Shown: piece after piece, positions 1 through 8,641 of the stretch
Layout of the letters: each line of letters opens with the position of its first letter
Numbering within the stretch: position 1 is the first letter of the stretch
DNA from: Paenibacillus spongiae
GTDB taxonomy: Bacteria; Bacillota; Bacilli; Paenibacillales; Paenibacillaceae
DNA: 64,000 nt
Direction: 5' to 3'
Assembly: GCF_024734895.1 (NCBI RefSeq)
Contig: NZ_CP091430.1
Coordinates: forward strand, 6,342,501-6,406,500
Translations under genes and position numbers: made by a program
The notes under the pieces: model-generated
What the model was told of the DNA's origin: nothing
Seen by the model: only the letters and a program-made list of their open reading frames with translations
The model's database searches: none

Positions 1-1
1 G

Positions 2-151
2 AGCAAGCTGCATATGCATGGATTGTTTAGGGACAATCAGGAGATGGAATTATTCATGAAGGAGAAGCTTTACCCGCTGGAAGGCATTACGAGCGTCGAT
101 AGCCAGGTGCTCATTACGCGTTACAAGAGCCGCATGGGCATGAGGCTGTAG
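2..151 (+). CDS. Lrp/AsnC-family transcriptional regulator, C-terminal end (partial)
   Basis: Only the last 49 residues are present; the gene begins before the window. The frame is open from base 2 to a TAG at 149-151. The tail contains [12 protein letters not shown], typical of the last strand of the AsnC/Lrp ligand-binding (RAM) domain, where such proteins end a few residues later. The stop lies 3 bp before the chromate transporter start, so the regulator and the transporter pair are probably co-transcribed and it may control them. The family is inferred from a short C-terminal stretch, and the DNA-binding domain cannot be seen. Confidence 0.6.
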   Translation, partial: SKLHMHGLFRDNQEMELFMKEKLYPLEGITSVDSQVLITRYKSRMGMRL

Positions 152-154
152 CCG

Positions 155-778
155 ATGCCGGACCCGCGCATTCGGAATCGCTATTGGCAGTTGACCGCCG
201 CGATGATTCGGACCGGCATCTTGGGCTATGGCGGTGGTCCTTCGGTTATCCCGCTTATCCGCTACGAAGCCGTCACGCGTTACGGCTGGGTGAAGGATGA
301 AGAGTTCGGCGATATTTTGGCCATCGCCAACGCGCTCCCCGGCCCCATCGCCACGAAAATCGCCGCCTATCTCGGCTACCGGGAGAAAGGGTGGACGGGG
401 GCGCTGCTGGCTATGCTCGCTCATATCCTCCCTTCCTCCGCCGCCATGATTCTGCTCATGTCCATCGTGCAGTTGCTGAGCCGATCGCCGGTCATCGCAG
501 GCATGATCGCGGCCGTGATGCCGGTCATCGCGGTCATGATCGGCATGATGGCTTATGAATTCGGCAAGCGCGCACATAAAGGGCTTGGCCTGGTGCTCGG
601 CCTTGCCTTCTTCGCGGCCGCGTTCTTGCTTCTGGAGGTCGTCCCTCTTCATCCGGCTGTTGTCATTGCGCTATTCCTCGCCTACGGCGCCATCCACTAT
701 AAGGTGGCCGAACGATTGCGCAGCCGCGCCCATAAACGAAAAAGCCGCAAAGGGGAGTATACGACATGGAGTGGCTGA
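155..778 (+). CDS. Chromate transporter family protein, first half of a split pair
   Basis: This 207-residue hydrophobic protein has the CHR-family signature: GYGGGP near residue 25 and ALPGPIATKIAAY near residues 60-72, followed by four to five hydrophobic segments and a basic tail. At about 200 residues it is one domain of the family; long-chain ChrA has two such domains in one chain. The next gene is a homologous domain overlapping by 13 bp, so the two are translationally coupled and probably form a heterodimeric short-chain transporter. Family members export chromate. Substrate here is inferred from family only. Confidence 0.88.
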   Translation: MPDPRIRNRYWQLTAAMIRTGILGYGGGPSVIPLIRYEAVTRYGWVKDEEFGDILAIANALPGPIATKIAAYLGYREKGWTGALLAMLAHILPSSAAMILLMSIVQLLSRSPVIAGMIAAVMPVIAVMIGMMAYEFGKRAHKGLGLVLGLAFFAAAFLLLEVVPLHPAVVIALFLAYGAIHYKVAERLRSRAHKRKSRKGEYTTWSG

Positions 779-1305
779 AGCTTATCATCGGCTTTTTCAC
801 GGCGAATATCCTCGGTTATGGCGGCGGACCCGCTTCCATTCCGTTGATGTACCGGGAGATCGTCCCCCATTACGGATGGCTGGACGATGCGCAGTTCTCC
901 AATATGCTGGCGCTCGGCAACACGCTTCCCGGCCCCATCGCCACCAAAATCGCCGCCTATGTCGGCTATGATGCCGCCGGACTTCTGGGTCTGCTCGCAG
1001 CGCTGGCCGCGACGATCCTCCCGTCTGCCATCGCGCTCATTCTGCTGCTCCGCCTGCTGCACAAACACCGCTCGTCGCCGGTCGTCAAAGGGATGACGCT
1101 GCTGGTGCAGCCGGCGATCGCGGTCATGATGGCCGTGTTGGCATGGCAGATGATTTCCGGCGCCGCCGCCTCCATCGGCATCTGGCAGTCGCTCGGCATC
1201 GCCGTCGCTGCTTTCTGGGCCATGGCCGTCAAGAAATACCATCCCGCCCTAGTCATCATCGCCGCTTTCGCTTACGGCGGCCTTGTGCTGTCGCATACGA
1301 TATAA
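766..1305 (+). CDS. Chromate transporter family protein, second half of a split pair
   Basis: This 179-residue membrane protein has the same CHR signatures as its upstream neighbour: GYGGGPASIP near residue 19 and TLPGPIATKIAAYVGY near residue 52. AAAGGGGAG precedes the ATG by about ten bases, within the end of the first gene. The 13 bp overlap implies coupled translation and equal amounts of both subunits. Transcription ends at the hairpin at 1321-1366. Role in chromate export is inferred from the family. Confidence 0.88.
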   Translation: MEWLKLIIGFFTANILGYGGGPASIPLMYREIVPHYGWLDDAQFSNMLALGNTLPGPIATKIAAYVGYDAAGLLGLLAALAATILPSAIALILLLRLLHKHRSSPVVKGMTLLVQPAIAVMMAVLAWQMISGAAASIGIWQSLGIAVAAFWAMAVKKYHPALVIIAAFAYGGLVLSHTI

Positions 1306-1320
1306 CGCTCGGTGAAAAAG

Positions 1321-1370
1321 AAAGAACCTTCACATCCGCTAGAATAGCGAAAGCTGAAGGTTCTTTTCTT
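1321..1370. terminator. Bidirectional intrinsic terminator
   Basis: A perfect 12-bp stem (1321-1332 with 1355-1366) is flanked by A-rich sequence on the left and T-rich sequence on the right. It serves the chromate operon on the plus strand and the convergent GNAT gene on the minus strand. Confidence 0.85.
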
Positions 1371-1381
1371 TTTAGAACTTA

Positions 1382-1906
1382 TCATAAATGCTTCACATAA
1401 CAATGCCGGGGCTTTCCTCCATACATCGGACGGGTAAATTGGTGGGTAAACCCTTCGGACTCCAAGTTTCGTATGCTGGCATGATTGTTCGGATGCACCG
1501 TCGAATAGAGGTAACGGCAGCCGTTCTCCATGGCGCGCTGCTCGCGTAATCGATGAAAATACCGCTGCAAGCCCAACCCGCGGACGGATTCGTGGACGAC
1601 AGTCCCCTCCAGGAAAGCCACTTGGGACAATTCTTCCTCCGGAACCCCGAATTCCCTCCCGAGATTGCTTTCACTAAGCTTGGGGTATGTCAAAAATGTA
1701 TAAGCGGAGAGTTTCCTATCGCGGTATGCACCGTAGATTTCGCCATTTTCGAGGACATAGGTATGAAAGTAATCTTCATCGTCCATCGCAAAAAGCTCCT
1801 GTGACGGGAGACGGGATATGACGTCAGCCATGAGGGTCAACAGATCTGGGATATCGGCATGCCCTAATCGGCGGTATTCCAAATTCTTTTCTTTCAAACT
1901 CGGCAT
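1382..1906 (-). CDS. GNAT-family N-acetyltransferase
   Basis: This 174-residue single-domain protein has the usual GNAT pattern: the core strand LSQVAFLEGTVVHESVRGLGLQ leads into the acetyl-CoA pyrophosphate loop (VRGLGLQ, residues about 108-114), then STVHPNNHASIRNLESEGF, the typical motif-B asparagine region, near residues 136-154. It transfers an acetyl group from acetyl-CoA to an unknown amine. It is a lone gene ending at a shared terminator, with AAAGGG upstream of the ATG. Substrate cannot be predicted. Confidence 0.82.
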   Translation of the reverse strand: MPSLKEKNLEYRRLGHADIPDLLTLMADVISRLPSQELFAMDDEDYFHTYVLENGEIYGAYRDRKLSAYTFLTYPKLSESNLGREFGVPEEELSQVAFLEGTVVHESVRGLGLQRYFHRLREQRAMENGCRYLYSTVHPNNHASIRNLESEGFTHQFTRPMYGGKPRHCYVKHL

Positions 1907-1941
1907 AATAGCAGTCCCTTTCAGTTACTATCTATACTCGT

Positions 1942-2281
1942 CTATCCGTATAAATCAAGTCCGACAACCCGATTATCCTTCGCATCCACAACGAGAAGAA
2001 GCGACTCCGCGAACGCACGGAACGTACGGAGCGCTAGCGATTCCTGTAATGCTTCTTCCAAGACCCATCCGGTCGGGACCAGAAAGACGGAGCCGGAGTC
2101 GGCAAAAAAGCTGTTTTGGAAGAATTCCCTTATTTTCTCCGTCTCCTGCGTATGCATCCCCTTTTATAGCTTCATCCGAATATACCGGCTTCTTGGTTTC
2201 AACGAGCCAATCGAACATAAGATTCGCCCCTTCATCGATTTCTGCATATTTTAAGACAATCTGCGGTGTTTGCCATGCCAC
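1942..2281 (-). pseudogene. Frameshifted small gene of unknown function
   Basis: Two overlapping minus-strand frames join into one plausible protein. The first 41 codons (ATG at 2281) read to EAIKG; the natural continuation, HTQETEKIREFFQNSFF and onward to a TAG at 1942, is in the next frame. Removing one base from the AAAAGGGG run at 2158-2165 would fuse them into about 112 residues. Without that change the first frame runs on into unlikely arginine-rich sequence. This is either a true frameshift mutation, a homopolymer sequencing error, or slippage at the run. No family was recognised. Confidence 0.55.
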
Positions 2282-2347
2282 AATGCTGTCATTATAGCAG
2301 AAATAGATGCTGCGGATAAATCTCGGTCTACTACGCTCTAATAGTGA

Positions 2348-2382
2348 ACGCCGCTCCCCGGCAGTGGTCCGGAAAGCGGCGT
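2348..2382 (-). terminator. Stem-loop after the PsbP-repeat protein gene
   Basis: An 8-bp stem (ACGCCGCT at 2348-2355 with AGCGGCGT at 2375-2382) lies just past the minus-strand stop at 2390. There is no clear T-run after it on the minus strand, so terminator activity is uncertain. Confidence 0.4.
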
Positions 2383-2389
2383 CGCCTGA

Positions 2390-4285
2390 TTACGATGTGA
2401 ATTTAAACGATTTTAGAATCTTGTCGACGAGATCGCGGAAAGCAGCCGTGTCGTTCGCCTGATTGATATGGAATTCCAGCAGATAGGCCCGGCCATTCTT
2501 CTCGAAGATATAGAAGGTCGAATTGAGCGGATGGTCACTCTTAAGCGCCTCCGCTTCAATCTTCGTCGCGGTCTGGCCCGCTATGGTGACTTGAGAGGTG
2601 CCGATTACCCGCGTCTCTCTGCTCTTAAAGTCCTCGTTCTGCGTCAGAACCGTCTGAACACTCTGTTGAATTCCAGAGACAGTAGCGTCATCATACACGC
2701 CTAAACTAAAAGTACCGTAACTGCCATTATAGGTCACGGCATCCTTCTCGAAGTCTTTGTCCACTCCGCTCCACGACTGCGGGATATCGATCGAATATCC
2801 GTATGTCTTACTGGTCTTCGTTACCGTCAGCGATTCCAGTCCCTCTTCTTCCTCCATCTCGCTGAAGTTCGCTTCCACGTAATCGATATCGAAGTCAAGC
2901 GTAGCCAGCACCTGTTTGAAGGCGGATTGCGCTTTCGCCGCACTGCCGGATGGATAGTAGAGAGTCACGTAATATCTGTGATTGCCGGCAATCAGATAAA
3001 TGTCGTGCGACGTTGACCAGTTTTTCTTGTCGAAGCTGTATTCCAACGTCAGAACGGCTGCCTTCCCGTCTTCCAGCACCTGGTTCGACTCTGCGATGTT
3101 ACGCAAGTAGCCCGGCGCATATTGCGCCTCCAGTTTCGCGCGCTCCTTCTTCATCCATTGCTCCGCCGTTTCATCCTTCTTCGCTGAAGAGATATGAATC
3201 TCCATGAAAGTATCTTCGTTCCCGAACAGCGGATAAGGCGCCTTGGAATCCCGTCCCCAGTCCGCGGGCAGCTGGACCGTCAGGCCGTAATCACGGTCGG
3301 AGACGACCATAAAGCCATCCTTCACCTTCGTGATGTCTTTCAGCGACGCATCCGCCTTGCTGAACTTCAGCTTGAAGCTGTCCAGCAGCGGCTGATACTT
3401 GTCCAGCGCGTCGCGGGACGCCGCCTTTACCCCGGACATGATGGTATAGATCCGGTTCTCCTTCTGGATGCCACGGTACTCGAAGAACCAGCCGTTCCGG
3501 CTGCGGCTGACGATCTTCTCGAAGCTGAGCCCTCCGATATCGACCGTCTTCTTCTCCACCGCAAACTCGTCTTCGGCGAAGTAGCCGAGCAGATGCTCGC
3601 GAACCTCTTCGCGCGTGTATGTCTGGCCGACATCGACGACCGTCACGATAAGACTCGGATTGCCGTTCGCATCGGACCAGACGGCAACGTTGCCGTTATC
3701 GCTCTGCTCCGAGAGAGACAGGTCGCTTGGGTAGTTGACCGACCAGCCGTAATAGCTGTCGCCGACTTTCGTCTTGCCGGCATCAGGATTTATTCCCCCG
3801 GTATTGCCGGTTTGTCCGCCGGTTTCGCCGCCGCCCGCACGGAAGCCGACGATTGTGATTTGCTTGCCGCTTGTCGTGATGGTCGCTCCGAAAGACTGAG
3901 CGATGACGCGCAGCGGCACCATCGTCGTATTATTGACAACCTTCGGCTCGACCGCGATCGTCGTTGCCTTCCCGTTGACGAGCACCTGCTTGCTGCCGAT
4001 CGTCAGAACGACCTTCGTATCGTTGTAAGCTAGCGTGATGATTTTGTTCTTCTCCAGCTGCAGCCCGGCTCCGAACGCTTTGGTGATGACGCTTAACGGA
4101 ACGAGCGTCGTGCCGTTAATTTGATACGGCTTCTGGATGGTCGAAGATGCACCGTTGATCGTGACCGTAGGGCTGCCAACGGTCAGTTGGATGACGACGG
4201 GCTGGGCCGCCGCTCCTACCGCGGCCGGAACGAGCGCAATCATCAGGCATAGTGCGGTGAATAGTACAAGTAGACGTTTCTTCAT
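2390..4285 (-). CDS. Secreted protein: copper-amine-oxidase N-terminal repeats plus three PsbP-like domains
   Basis: This 631-residue protein starts with a signal peptide (residues 1-26). Residues 28-147 carry two copper amine oxidase N-terminal (stalk) repeats, recognised by GTTLVPLSVI and NTTMVPLRVIAQSFGA. A glycine-rich linker (150-165) follows. Then come three related segments, each opening with YGxxV/I..P: YGWSVNYPSDLS (about 179), YGLTVQLPADW (about 333) and YGYSIDIPQSW (about 496), resembling PsbP/DUF1795-type domains. The stalk repeats usually anchor or space extracellular proteins in Paenibacillus. No catalytic residues are evident. The HtrA-type protease gene lies 37 bp upstream in the same direction, so the two may be co-transcribed. 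Confidence 0.8.
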   Translation of the reverse strand: MKKRLLVLFTALCLMIALVPAAVGAAAQPVVIQLTVGSPTVTINGASSTIQKPYQINGTTLVPLSVITKAFGAGLQLEKNKIITLAYNDTKVVLTIGSKQVLVNGKATTIAVEPKVVNNTTMVPLRVIAQSFGATITTSGKQITIVGFRAGGGETGGQTGNTGGINPDAGKTKVGDSYYGWSVNYPSDLSLSEQSDNGNVAVWSDANGNPSLIVTVVDVGQTYTREEVREHLLGYFAEDEFAVEKKTVDIGGLSFEKIVSRSRNGWFFEYRGIQKENRIYTIMSGVKAASRDALDKYQPLLDSFKLKFSKADASLKDITKVKDGFMVVSDRDYGLTVQLPADWGRDSKAPYPLFGNEDTFMEIHISSAKKDETAEQWMKKERAKLEAQYAPGYLRNIAESNQVLEDGKAAVLTLEYSFDKKNWSTSHDIYLIAGNHRYYVTLYYPSGSAAKAQSAFKQVLATLDFDIDYVEANFSEMEEEEGLESLTVTKTSKTYGYSIDIPQSWSGVDKDFEKDAVTYNGSYGTFSLGVYDDATVSGIQQSVQTVLTQNEDFKSRETRVIGTSQVTIAGQTATKIEAEALKSDHPLNSTFYIFEKNGRAYLLEFHINQANDTAAFRDLVDKILKSFKFTS

Positions 4286-4322
4286 CTAAGTAATCCCTCT
4301 CCCATGTATGATCGTTGCCGAT

Positions 4323-5435
4323 TTAGCCTTGAGCTAGGACAAGCTTGCGCGTAGTCAGCTTGCTTCCCGTTTGCGTTACGATTTCGACCTGCTGACCGGG
4401 CAGGTAGGCCTTGAGCAATTCGTTCAGCTCAACTAAGGACGTAACCGGCTTCCCCGCCACCGTATAGAGCAGATCGCCCGCTTTAAGTCCGGCCTTCGAT
4501 GCCGATTCGGCCTTTACTGCCGTCACCCTTAGCGGCTCCGTCGTCGGCAGTCCGACGATCGCGGCCCAGCTTTCCTCCAGCTCGATACCGAGCGAGGCGC
4601 GGTTAACTTTGCCATACTTGAAAAAATGCTGCATGACATACCGGACCGTATCCGTCGGGATGGAGAAGCCGAGGCTCTCGATACCGGGGCTGACGAACTT
4701 CAGCGAATTGATGCCGATCACTTCTCCCTTTAGATTGACCAGAGGTCCGCCGCTGTTCCCGGGATTGATCGCTGCGTCGGTCTGCAGCAGTTTATAAGCC
4801 GACGAGACGGACCGGTTCATGCCGCTCAGGATGCCGGTTGTTGCGGTATTGCGCAGCGTGAACGAGACCGGGGTCCCGATCGCCGCCACCTGCTCCCCGA
4901 CCTGAAGCTGCAGCGGTGAAGCCGCGAACCGCGCCGGCTTCAACCCGGTCGCATTCACCTTCACCAGCGCAAGATCGCTTGCTTCGTCTGCATGGGTCGT
5001 CTTGCCTTCATACTGCTTGCCGTCCGCCATGACGACTACGATGTTCTTCATGTCCTTGACGACATGCGCGTTCGTCACGATCCAGCCGTCAGCCTTCCAG
5101 ACGACGCCCGTCCCGTGTGAAAGCGCATACCGATCTTCGTAGCCGGCCGGCTTGCCGATGATCGCCACCACGGAGGGCGAGACGTTCTGAATGACATCCG
5201 GAATCGGGTCGCGGGACGAATAAGAATACGTTCCCGTCTTCGCATTGTACGTGCCCGTTCCTCCCAGCGCTTTCGTCAGCGAGCTTGCCTTGACATAAAC
5301 TTCCCCGTTAATGAGCTTCGCTTCGAGCGAATGCGCGGGGGCCGCAGCCTGCGCCGCACCCATCGCGCTCCCGGTCACAAGCAGCGCTCCGGCAGCCGTC
5401 GCGCACAGCAGCCGCAGCCTATTCTTTCTCATCAT
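4323..5435 (-). CDS. Secreted HtrA-like trypsin-type serine protease with PDZ domain
   Basis: This 370-residue protein has a signal peptide (1-32), a short half of a copper-amine-oxidase stalk repeat (36-75), a trypsin-fold protease domain (about 80-260) and a C-terminal PDZ domain (about 270-365, with SLGIELEE and AGLKAGDLLYTVAGKPV). The catalytic triad is visible: His124 in TNAHVV, Asp154 in ASDLALVKV and Ser228 in NPGNSGGPLVN. HtrA proteases degrade or refold damaged exported proteins. The start at 5435 was chosen over the ATG 27 bp upstream because AGGAG lies 5 bp before it. It precedes the PsbP-repeat gene on the same strand. Confidence 0.9.
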   Translation of the reverse strand: MMRKNRLRLLCATAAGALLVTGSAMGAAQAAAPAHSLEAKLINGEVYVKASSLTKALGGTGTYNAKTGTYSYSSRDPIPDVIQNVSPSVVAIIGKPAGYEDRYALSHGTGVVWKADGWIVTNAHVVKDMKNIVVVMADGKQYEGKTTHADEASDLALVKVNATGLKPARFAASPLQLQVGEQVAAIGTPVSFTLRNTATTGILSGMNRSVSSAYKLLQTDAAINPGNSGGPLVNLKGEVIGINSLKFVSPGIESLGFSIPTDTVRYVMQHFFKYGKVNRASLGIELEESWAAIVGLPTTEPLRVTAVKAESASKAGLKAGDLLYTVAGKPVTSLVELNELLKAYLPGQQVEIVTQTGSKLTTRKLVLAQG

Positions 5436-5747
5436 GAAATCTCCTATCCCCCAATTCAGCACAGGTACTATGGACGCATTGCTAGAGTCACAGATTCACT
5501 TTACTATATATTCCAATATGTAACAATTATTTTTTTCGTTTCCAGTTTTGTAAACCAGCACGCAGACATCCGAGCCGTTTCCAGCCTCTATTACCCGCCC
5601 CTTCCAAGTAGATCTATCGGTCTTCTTTCCTATGAAATCCCTGCTAAATCGACCTCATTTACAGGTATTGTAAAATTATGTATTTTGCTTGTTGGCCATG
5701 TGATTCGAGTCATTCTGTTTCGTTCTGAAGTGCTGTTCACAATGAAA
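5436..5747. other. Intergenic region without a recognised gene
   Basis: About 310 bp separate the protease start from the terminator of the next minus-strand gene. It is AT-richer than its surroundings and should contain the protease promoter. The open plus-strand frame here is the complement of the protease signal peptide and shows no protein-like composition. Confidence 0.5.
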
Positions 5748-5785
5748 AGAGAACCAGCAGCGTCAAATTAACGTTCTGGTTCTCT
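5741..5785 (-). terminator. Intrinsic terminator of the 202-residue exported protein gene
   Basis: A perfect 10-bp stem (AGAGAACCAG at 5748-5757 with its complement at 5776-5785) is followed on the minus strand by TTTTCATT. It lies about 60 bp past the stop at 5845. Confidence 0.75.
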
Positions 5786-5844
5786 CTGGTTCGGTTATTG
5801 GCTTCTTCGACTTCTTTAGTTACACGGAAAGAATAAGTTCGAGA

Positions 5845-6453
5845 TTATGCTTTTTTGCTCCAAACATTCTTATAAAGATCGCTAACCGTTAAAAGCACGA
5901 TACCTGTTTCATTCAATGAGATTTCTTGGTTTTCGTAAGATTCAGAGGGAAAGATATAGAAAGAAAAATAATCGCCGTCTTTGTAGTTCAACCCGCTTAA
6001 ACCAGATACCGAGCTGGTGTAGTGCTTGCCATTATACGATGCTGTCATTCGGGCGGACATAGACGTTGTGAATGAATTTCCGTTTACCGTAGCATGATGA
6101 GCTCCTGAAATTAATGAGGCATTGCTTAACGAATAGGATCCGCTGGACCTGAATCCAATTTGATATCCGCCACTATTAATGCTGCCTGTATGATCAATCC
6201 AAGATACATAGATTCTATAGGCACCGTCATTGTACAACTCTTTCCCGATATTGCTTTCTAAATCAGACAAGTCAATTGGAATTGAATATTCACCTTGAAC
6301 AATATGCCCCTTCGTATCCGTAAATTCTTTGGTGTTATTCGCAATGTAAGCCATTCCTTCCGTCCATAAACCTATCAAACCTATTTGCCAAAGAACCACA
6401 ACAATCACAGCAATAACTGATGTCGAAATCATTACTATTTTCTTGGCTTTCAT
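5845..6453 (-). CDS. Exported or membrane-anchored protein of unknown function
   Basis: This 202-residue protein has one N-terminal hydrophobic segment (residues 5-29) after MKAKK, so it is either a secreted protein with a signal peptide or a single-pass anchored protein. The rest is rich in Ser, Tyr, Gly and Asn (for example SSGSYSLSNASLISG), as in extracellular beta-sheet proteins. No family was recognised. GGGAGG lies 12 bp before the ATG. The gene is monocistronic, with its own terminator at 5748-5785. The base composition is more AT-rich than the neighbouring genes, which may point to acquisition. Confidence 0.7.
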   Translation of the reverse strand: MKAKKIVMISTSVIAVIVVVLWQIGLIGLWTEGMAYIANNTKEFTDTKGHIVQGEYSIPIDLSDLESNIGKELYNDGAYRIYVSWIDHTGSINSGGYQIGFRSSGSYSLSNASLISGAHHATVNGNSFTTSMSARMTASYNGKHYTSSVSGLSGLNYKDGDYFSFYIFPSESYENQEISLNETGIVLLTVSDLYKNVWSKKA

Positions 6454-6508
6454 TCTTGTTTATGGGCCTCCCAGATAAGGATTACACATGTTTGAAACGG
6501 ATCGCTGC

Positions 6509-7363
6509 TTATCGGGGCAGCCCCTTCTTGTATTTGCCCGGGCTGCTGCCGTACATCGATTTGAAAAACCGGATGAACGGATACGCCTGGTCATAGCCGA
6601 CCCGATTGGCGATTTCCCCCATCGTCAAATCCGTCGTGGCCAACAAATACTGCGCCTTCTTCAATCGCTGCGCTTGGATGTACTGCATCGGAGAGACTTG
6701 AAAAGCTTGTTTGAACTCCTTATGAAAATGAGAGGTGGACAAGTACATCAGCTCGGCTAGCCGAGTCACCTTTATTTTCTCGGCGAGGTGTTTCTCCATG
6801 TAATCGAACACGGGCTGAAACCGTTGGAATTTCCTTATATCCTCGAAGCTGCCGATCTTGTAACGGGAGATGGAAAGGACAATTTGCAGCAGATCGAACA
6901 TTCGCTGTTTGACCTGCGCCATCCTGTACAAGGATGTACTCGAATCGATTGCATCGGCGTTCATCAAGGCGGTTATTTCGGCTTGCAGCCGACCGATGTC
7001 CGTTCCGATGGCTTCGGAGGTGACATAAGGAGCTTCGATGAAGTCGAACAGTTGACAATGGTCCAAAAGCGTAACGTTCACATTCAGCCAATGCGTAACG
7101 AATTGAGGACCCAACATGTGAATTTCGTATTTCGTATTCGGCGGAATAATTAACCCTTGTCCGGGTTCGACCTTATAGCTGGCATTTCCGATGTCCAGAA
7201 GCAGCGGGCCGTCCGTAATTTGGGAAATAAGCGCGAATGGCTGATCATAAACATGCGTAGCCCTGCCCCGGGCTTCATTCACGTGAAATCGCGTCGTATT
7301 TCCCTGGAAATACGTAAAATCGAATGAATTCAGAACCGTGACCAGAAACCGGGAATCATTCAT
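6509..7363 (-). CDS. AraC-family transcriptional regulator
   Basis: This 284-residue protein has an N-terminal cupin-like sensing domain (about 10-150; GQGLIIPPNTKYEIHMLGP is the typical cupin turn). The C-terminal pair of helix-turn-helix motifs spans about 185-284: LAELMYLSTSHFHKEFKQAF and TMGEIANRVGYDQAYPFIRFFKSMYGSSPGKY. It is divergent from the oxidoreductase/isomerase pair starting at about 7525 and most likely activates it in response to a sugar or sugar acid. The ligand is unknown. Confidence 0.9.
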   Translation of the reverse strand: MNDSRFLVTVLNSFDFTYFQGNTTRFHVNEARGRATHVYDQPFALISQITDGPLLLDIGNASYKVEPGQGLIIPPNTKYEIHMLGPQFVTHWLNVNVTLLDHCQLFDFIEAPYVTSEAIGTDIGRLQAEITALMNADAIDSSTSLYRMAQVKQRMFDLLQIVLSISRYKIGSFEDIRKFQRFQPVFDYMEKHLAEKIKVTRLAELMYLSTSHFHKEFKQAFQVSPMQYIQAQRLKKAQYLLATTDLTMGEIANRVGYDQAYPFIRFFKSMYGSSPGKYKKGLPR

Positions 7364-7524
7364 GCCGCATCCACCTGCTTCGCGTAATTACACTTATTAT
7401 AGTGGATTGCGGAACCGAATCAAGCGGGATCAAGAAGGCTTCCATTAAAAAGTGTATAAAATCAGACGATTTGCCATTTCTTCCTTTCATCGCCTGGTGG
7501 AATAATATTTCCGAGAACGAAATC

Positions 7525-8607
7525 ATGAGGGAGTTGAAGCCGGAGATGAACGCAAAGCTGAAGATCGGCATTCTTGGGGGCGGAGGCATATTGGCCGCGC
7601 ATGCCCCGGGTTTTATGCGTCTTAGGGATCTATGCGAAGTCGTAGTGGCGGAGACCGATGCAAGCCGCCACCATGAGATCAGAAGACTGCTGGGCGATGA
7701 GGTTGCCATTGTGAGCGACTATAACGAGATTTTGGCCGATGCGGACGTGGATGCTGTAGACATTATTCTTCCCCATTATTTGCACGCGCCTGCCGCAATC
7801 GCGGCTGCGAACGCGGGCAAACATATCCTGACCGAGAAGGTGATGGCCCGCAATCTGCAAGAGTGCGATCAAATGATTGAAGCATGCGGGAGATCGGGCG
7901 TATCGCTTACCGTCTGCCATGACCGGCGTTACGATTCCGAATGGCAGGCGCTTAAGGATGTCGTGGATTCCGGCGAACTGGGAGACATTCTGTTCTGGAA
8001 GCTGGAACACAATCAGAATGTCGTTTTCCCCGAAGGAAGCTGGGTGCGGTCCAAGGAAAAGCTTGGCGGGGGAGCCATCATGAGCTGTCTCACCCATCAA
8101 ATCGATTCGCTCAGATGGTATGAAGGCGAAGTGGATCACGTGACCTGCATGACGAGGACGGAGCCGGGCCGCATGGAAGGCGAGAGCATCGGAGCCATAC
8201 TCGCCAAGATGCGCTCGGGCGCGCTGGCTCTGCTCTCCATTAACTGGTACACGCAATCGCATCACGCTCCCAACGGATTATGGTACGAATTCAATCATGT
8301 CACCGGCACGAAAGGAGAAGCGTATTTCATGAGCGGCAAGGGCACATACGTCAAAATTCATGACGGATCGTCCAAGCACTACTACGACACGGAAGGCAAA
8401 GGAAGCTTCGTCAAGGTTGACGTTAAAAAAGACCTGACAGGGCACCAGCGCTGCATCGAGCAATGGGTGAAGAGCTTGAGGGGAGAACAAGCGGAAATTC
8501 TGACCAACGGGACTGATAGCCGCCGAACAGTTGAAGTGGCGGAAGCCGCTTACCGGGCTGAGGAAACGAAAGCGGTCGTTAGCCTTCCCCTCCAGCCGGC
8601 ACGTTGA
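7525..8607 (+). CDS. Gfo/Idh/MocA-family NAD(P)-dependent oxidoreductase
   Basis: This protein of about 360 residues has an N-terminal Rossmann fold (KIGILGGGGILAAHAPGF) and the family's EKVMARN motif, here in place of EKP, near residue 104. The substrate domain includes GGGAIMSCLTHQIDSLRW, where the conserved His of the family lies. These enzymes oxidise or reduce sugars, inositols and sugar acids. An upstream ATG at 7402 is in frame but has no ribosome site and adds non-conserved residues; the ATGs at 7525 and 7546 are both possible, the latter giving MNAKLKIGILGG. It forms an operon with the isomerase gene 35 bp downstream and is probably controlled by the divergent AraC protein. Confidence 0.88.
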   Translation: MRELKPEMNAKLKIGILGGGGILAAHAPGFMRLRDLCEVVVAETDASRHHEIRRLLGDEVAIVSDYNEILADADVDAVDIILPHYLHAPAAIAAANAGKHILTEKVMARNLQECDQMIEACGRSGVSLTVCHDRRYDSEWQALKDVVDSGELGDILFWKLEHNQNVVFPEGSWVRSKEKLGGGAIMSCLTHQIDSLRWYEGEVDHVTCMTRTEPGRMEGESIGAILAKMRSGALALLSINWYTQSHHAPNGLWYEFNHVTGTKGEAYFMSGKGTYVKIHDGSSKHYYDTEGKGSFVKVDVKKDLTGHQRCIEQWVKSLRGEQAEILTNGTDSRRTVEVAEAAYRAEETKAVVSLPLQPAR

Positions 8608-8641
8608 ATACGGCAAACAGGCGAATAAAGGAGGAACAATC

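Noticed and set aside
3194-4033. 279-codon plus-strand open frame opposite the PsbP-repeat protein
   Set aside because: It is the complement of a gene with signal peptide and recognised domains; its composition is rich in Arg, Asp and Leu without any motif, and it has no ribosome site.
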